Source: Trissonchulus latispiculum
Lineage: Eukaryota; Nematoda; Enoplea; Enoplida; Ironidae
Length of the DNA: 64,000 bases
Assembly (NCBI GenBank): GCA_030248195.1
Contig: JASAND010006313.1
Span: 1-64,000 of the forward strand
Direction of reading: 5' to 3'
Position 1 is the stretch's first letter; each line of letters opens with the position of its first letter. A program made the position numbers and the translations under genes. The notes under the pieces were generated by a model. The model saw only the letters and a program-made list of their open reading frames with translations. It made no database searches and was not told the origin of the DNA. Below are positions 60,902 through 64,000 of this stretch, piece after piece.

Positions 60902-62792
60902 TCGTGCTACCAAAACGAAACAGTGCTGAAAAGACCTGCAGCACAGATGAACCGCCTGTTTCATTGCTATATCTGGAAAGTTTCCTTGCTCAAAACATAC
61001 TAACGTAGCGAGCGAGGCGAGATCTTCATTTTAGGGTTTAAATATTAAGATAAAATGACTAATTTGTGCTACAACCAGTAAAATACAGTGTTTCGTGTAA
61101 ATAAATATATACCCTTAGTTACCCTAATATGCGCAAAAGCTAAAGTCGTAGTTTTCTAATCTTTTAACAATCTTCTAGCGTAGGAAAACGTTATTTCGGT
61201 CACGTTTTAGCCCTATTTTAAACTATCATACTCCTAAACCTAACAAACACAGTCGATTTACTGTTAATCAGACTTAATTTGGCAGCAGCACAGGCAGTGA
61301 ACAACAGGTACAGGTTTGCCACGATTAATACAAAAACGAACACAAATAATAGTAACAACATTCAAAAGCACATACATGGGCACCCTAATTACAGGGCTTA
61401 GTCGTTTACAAAAATGTGTTTAGTCTGAGTTTAGTAAAAGCAAGCGTACATAATATAACACTGTGCCACTAGATATACACTGCCACTGTATACACTCTGT
61501 TCTATGTAATCAGAGCAAAATTATGCCCTGCTGCTAACGGCTGACCCCCCCCCCAATCAATACCTGGTCGAAACGGGGGTATGCTCACTCGCTCTATGTT
61601 TACGTGCTTAAGCTCAAAAACACAAGCAATGTGTTAGCGAATTTTGCGTCTGTTTCAAGCTTTAGAACACAAGCATAGCGTGCAAATTAGTTTGAAGTGA
61701 GCATACAGATTGGGGGGGCAGCCGTTAGTTTATGTTTACGTACAGAGCATGTACCTGCAGCTGTCACACTCTTATATATTATGTACTCTTGGTAAAATAA
61801 GCACAATAATAAAGCATAATCTCAAACAGTTCCATAACAAGTTCGTATAAACATAACAGACAGTAACAGCAGCTAGCTACAATTGTACGTTGACGTTTGA
61901 ACTTAAACGGGAAAGGATGAGAAAATACAGGTAGAAACAGAAACCGCACAAAAACATAGATTTCGCACACAAATACATTTACTACATTCGCAACAAACAC
62001 TATACGGTAAAATCTGCTATTTTATAACATTCTTTTGGACAAAGTTATCGAAAACTAGAAGAAATTCCTTGCCAAAGATAGGCTATCCAAACAAATCCAA
62101 ATTCAAAGGAGTATAAGATAGCAAACTAAATTTAAAATATCGCACATTAAAATACAGAAAGATTACTGCACCAGAAGATATCATCACATATACTATGACA
62201 AAAAGCGGAACAAAATTATGTCTACAAAGATGATTGACAACCGCGGGTAATAAACCAACAAGTTCGTATAACAATAATCAATACATAATAATGCTAAATA
62301 AATTCTATAAATCAACAGTTAAAACATAACACAGGTATTAATTATACTCTACATTAATGCAAGCGTGATTTTTTCACTGACTAGCTAAACAGTACTACAA
62401 CATCACTGTCTTCTCTATACCAGATCCGCACATTATAATGAAACTTCGTTGGTGTTCTATGGCAACGTAGGAGTTGTGAACATTTAAGACTAGGGAAAAT
62501 GGGGGGGGGGGGGGTAGGGCCAGGGAAGTCAGACCGCAGAAAATAGGTCATGACAAGCTGTAGGGCAGGTCACAAGAAGGGGAGGTGGAGAGAGAGAGGG
62601 GGGAGGGGTCGAAGCAGAACAAATGAATGACTGCGCAGGGGGCCATCAGTGGGTCTTAGGACAGGAATAATCCCAAGCTCAGGCGTAGGGAACATCATAA
62701 ACCCAACGGGTGGGAATTATGCAGTTTTCAAAGCCAATTCTGTCCTAAACAGATCAATAACTGCGGGTGTGGGGAAGGTACTTGGTCAGTTT
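60902..62792. other. Probable 3' untranslated/intergenic stretch of the GON-domain gene, with one MITE
   Basis: No gene seen apart from the MITE at 61535-61727. A G-run at 62501-62514 and GA-rich sequence 62578-62610 precede the stop codon of the neighbouring gene. Polyadenylation sites were not resolved. Confidence 0.4.
61535..61727. mobile_element. Inverted-repeat MITE, GGCTGACCCCC family, copy 2
   Basis: TAACGGCTGACCCCCC..GGGGGGGCAGCCGTTA. The core shares GTCGAAACGGGGGTA and GCTCACTCGCTCTATG with 18649-18869. Confidence 0.7.
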
Positions 62793-63772
62793 CTAACCAC
62801 GGACCTCCAGCAAACCATCGTGAGCAGGTTCACCAACCGAGAGCCTTAGGCCAACCGTGGGTTTGGGGAAACAGCGACCACAATAACCGCCACATTTCCC
62901 TTCCACCAAAGCGCCATTCTAAACAAAAGAACATTATGTAGTGCCATAAACACTGATAGAGTGGAAATTATTATTGGGAAAAACTGTCAAGTTTTACAAA
63001 TTTTCTACTAAAAACAGTAACATTCTAATCATTTGCTAAATTATTTCTGGTAATTTACTTGTTCTAATGCTACGAACACTTCAAACAATCCTAGAGCAAG
63101 TTAAAGTTTTTGACTATTTTAAATTTTAAGCTTATTTTCAAGCACAAAACTGTATACATACGTACATCAAAAATCTGAATCCGTTGTTCCGTTCTGTGAC
63201 CATGATCATACCAGACTGTCTTGGGCGAAACTCGGAATCCCGTTCCGCGAAGATCAATACGAAATCGACCCTGAAACATAATACAAAAAGAAAAATTTGA
63301 ACGGAGGAATATAATTTAAACAAGTTTTTCCTTGGTTGGATTCATCAGGAGACACTGAACGACCAGATACCATAAAACAACTAAACTGGAAAAAGCTTAA
63401 CTAATTTTTAAAACATGCGGTAGGAATTGCTAATAACAATAAAAGTGTAATAAATTTACGAGTAATCTTTCGACAGCAAAGTCTTAAGATTTTAGCTTTC
63501 ATGTACGAATTTTTATGATAACTGCAAGACATTGTATTGTATGTATGTATTGTATCATGCTATTGTATAAAACAGTGACAACCTTAAGTATGAACCACTA
63601 GGAGGGGGCACAGATTTTAGCTTTCATGTATGAATTTTCAGGATAACAGCATGTTATTATATTATGAAACAGTGACAAACCTGAGGACACCTGACAGCAC
63701 TGTAGCAATCCCCAGCCGTTCCATAGGCAACGGGCGATCCTGATTCTGTTTTGGCGAATGTGAAATCGTCCA
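62793..63772 (-). CDS. GON-domain protein (ADAMTS9/20 or gon-1 type), last three coding exons
   Basis: Exons 63681-63772, 63166-63270 and 62793-62918 have GT..AG introns and consistent phases, ending in a TAG. The product covers the end of a GON domain: DDFTFAKTESGSPVAYGTAG, GDCYSAVRCPQGRFRIDLRG, then GTGFRVSPKTVWYDHGHR and EGKCGGYCGRC, followed by a 25-residue tail. The regularly spaced cysteines match the GON domain that ends gon-1 and ADAMTS9/20, secreted metalloproteases that act on extracellular matrix proteoglycans and in cell migration. No catalytic or thrombospondin domain is inside the window, so another GON-containing protein is possible. The gene continues beyond 64000. Confidence 0.85.
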
Positions 63773-63887
63773 CTGAAAAAGAAGAAAAACTTGAAAAAGT
63801 TGGCAACATTCCATAAAAATTTTCCTAAAATGTCTTAAGTCTTACTTAACAAGAATACATGTGAAGTTACGAACCAGATTCAAGGAT

Positions 63888-64000
63888 ACTGGCATTTTCT
63901 AGTGGGGGGGGGGGGGTGGCGGCGCCCCCACTTTTCGGTTCCCCCCTCCACTTTTCGGAGCCCCCCCACTTTCGCCCCCCCCCACTTTTCGGCAAGCCCC
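63888..64000. mobile_element. G-rich MITE, CTGGGTTTT family, copy 3 (cut by window edge)
   Basis: Begins CTGGCATTTTCTAGTGGGGG, then GGCGCCCCCACTTTTCGG and several CCCCCACTTTTCGG units. It lies in an intron of the GON-domain gene. Confidence 0.5.

Overview
The window is nuclear DNA from an invertebrate animal. The reasons are a 17-exon gene with GT-AG introns, a terminal GON-domain gene with the same structure, BEL/Pao and non-LTR retrotransposons, tRNA-derived SINE-like sequence, and many short inverted-repeat elements. I cannot fix the phylum. Coding DNA is a small fraction; most of the window is transposon on transposon, with many runs of 8 or more G or C.

Layout. 1-862: repeat debris. 863-17683: a BEL/Pao retrotransposon on the minus strand (5' LTR 17517-17683, broken gag-pol 17403-11680). 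Its 3' LTR is split by a 10.6 kb insertion (961-11606, TSD TATT) made of a hairpin-rich non-coding element. That element is itself interrupted by a 4.16 kb DNA transposon (5118-9281, TSD AATATA) with 281-bp terminal inverted repeats and an apparently intact three-exon integrase-type DDE transposase. This element is the best candidate for something little described. 17.7-21.4 kb: tRNA-like sequence and small MITEs. 21401-27216: a nest of hAT-like elements around a 116-bp palindromic tandem array. 28783-30128: an almost perfect 1.35 kb palindrome. 30.1-36.0 kb: no recognisable gene.

36032-51801 (minus) holds a complete FUBP/KSRP-type gene (17 coding exons, 608 codons, four KH domains, tyrosine-rich C-terminus). 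Its introns carry a non-LTR retrotransposon, a SINE, several hAT-like MITEs and five copies of a MITE with 6-bp target duplications. 52.15-54.35 kb (minus) is a decayed non-LTR retrotransposon split by two MITEs. 56804-59311 is an element with 300-bp-class inverted repeats carrying a second inverted-repeat element. 60406-60893 is another hAT-like MITE. 62793-63772 (minus) holds the last three coding exons of a GON-domain gene (ADAMTS9/20 or gon-1 type) that runs off the right edge.

The two host genes lie on the same strand and show no evident functional link. The other genes belong to mobile elements. A recurrent theme is small hAT-like elements (8-bp duplications) whose ends are built from short tandem motifs, with a different motif in each element. 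All exon joins, target duplications and repeat pairings were read by eye; no alignment or database search was run.
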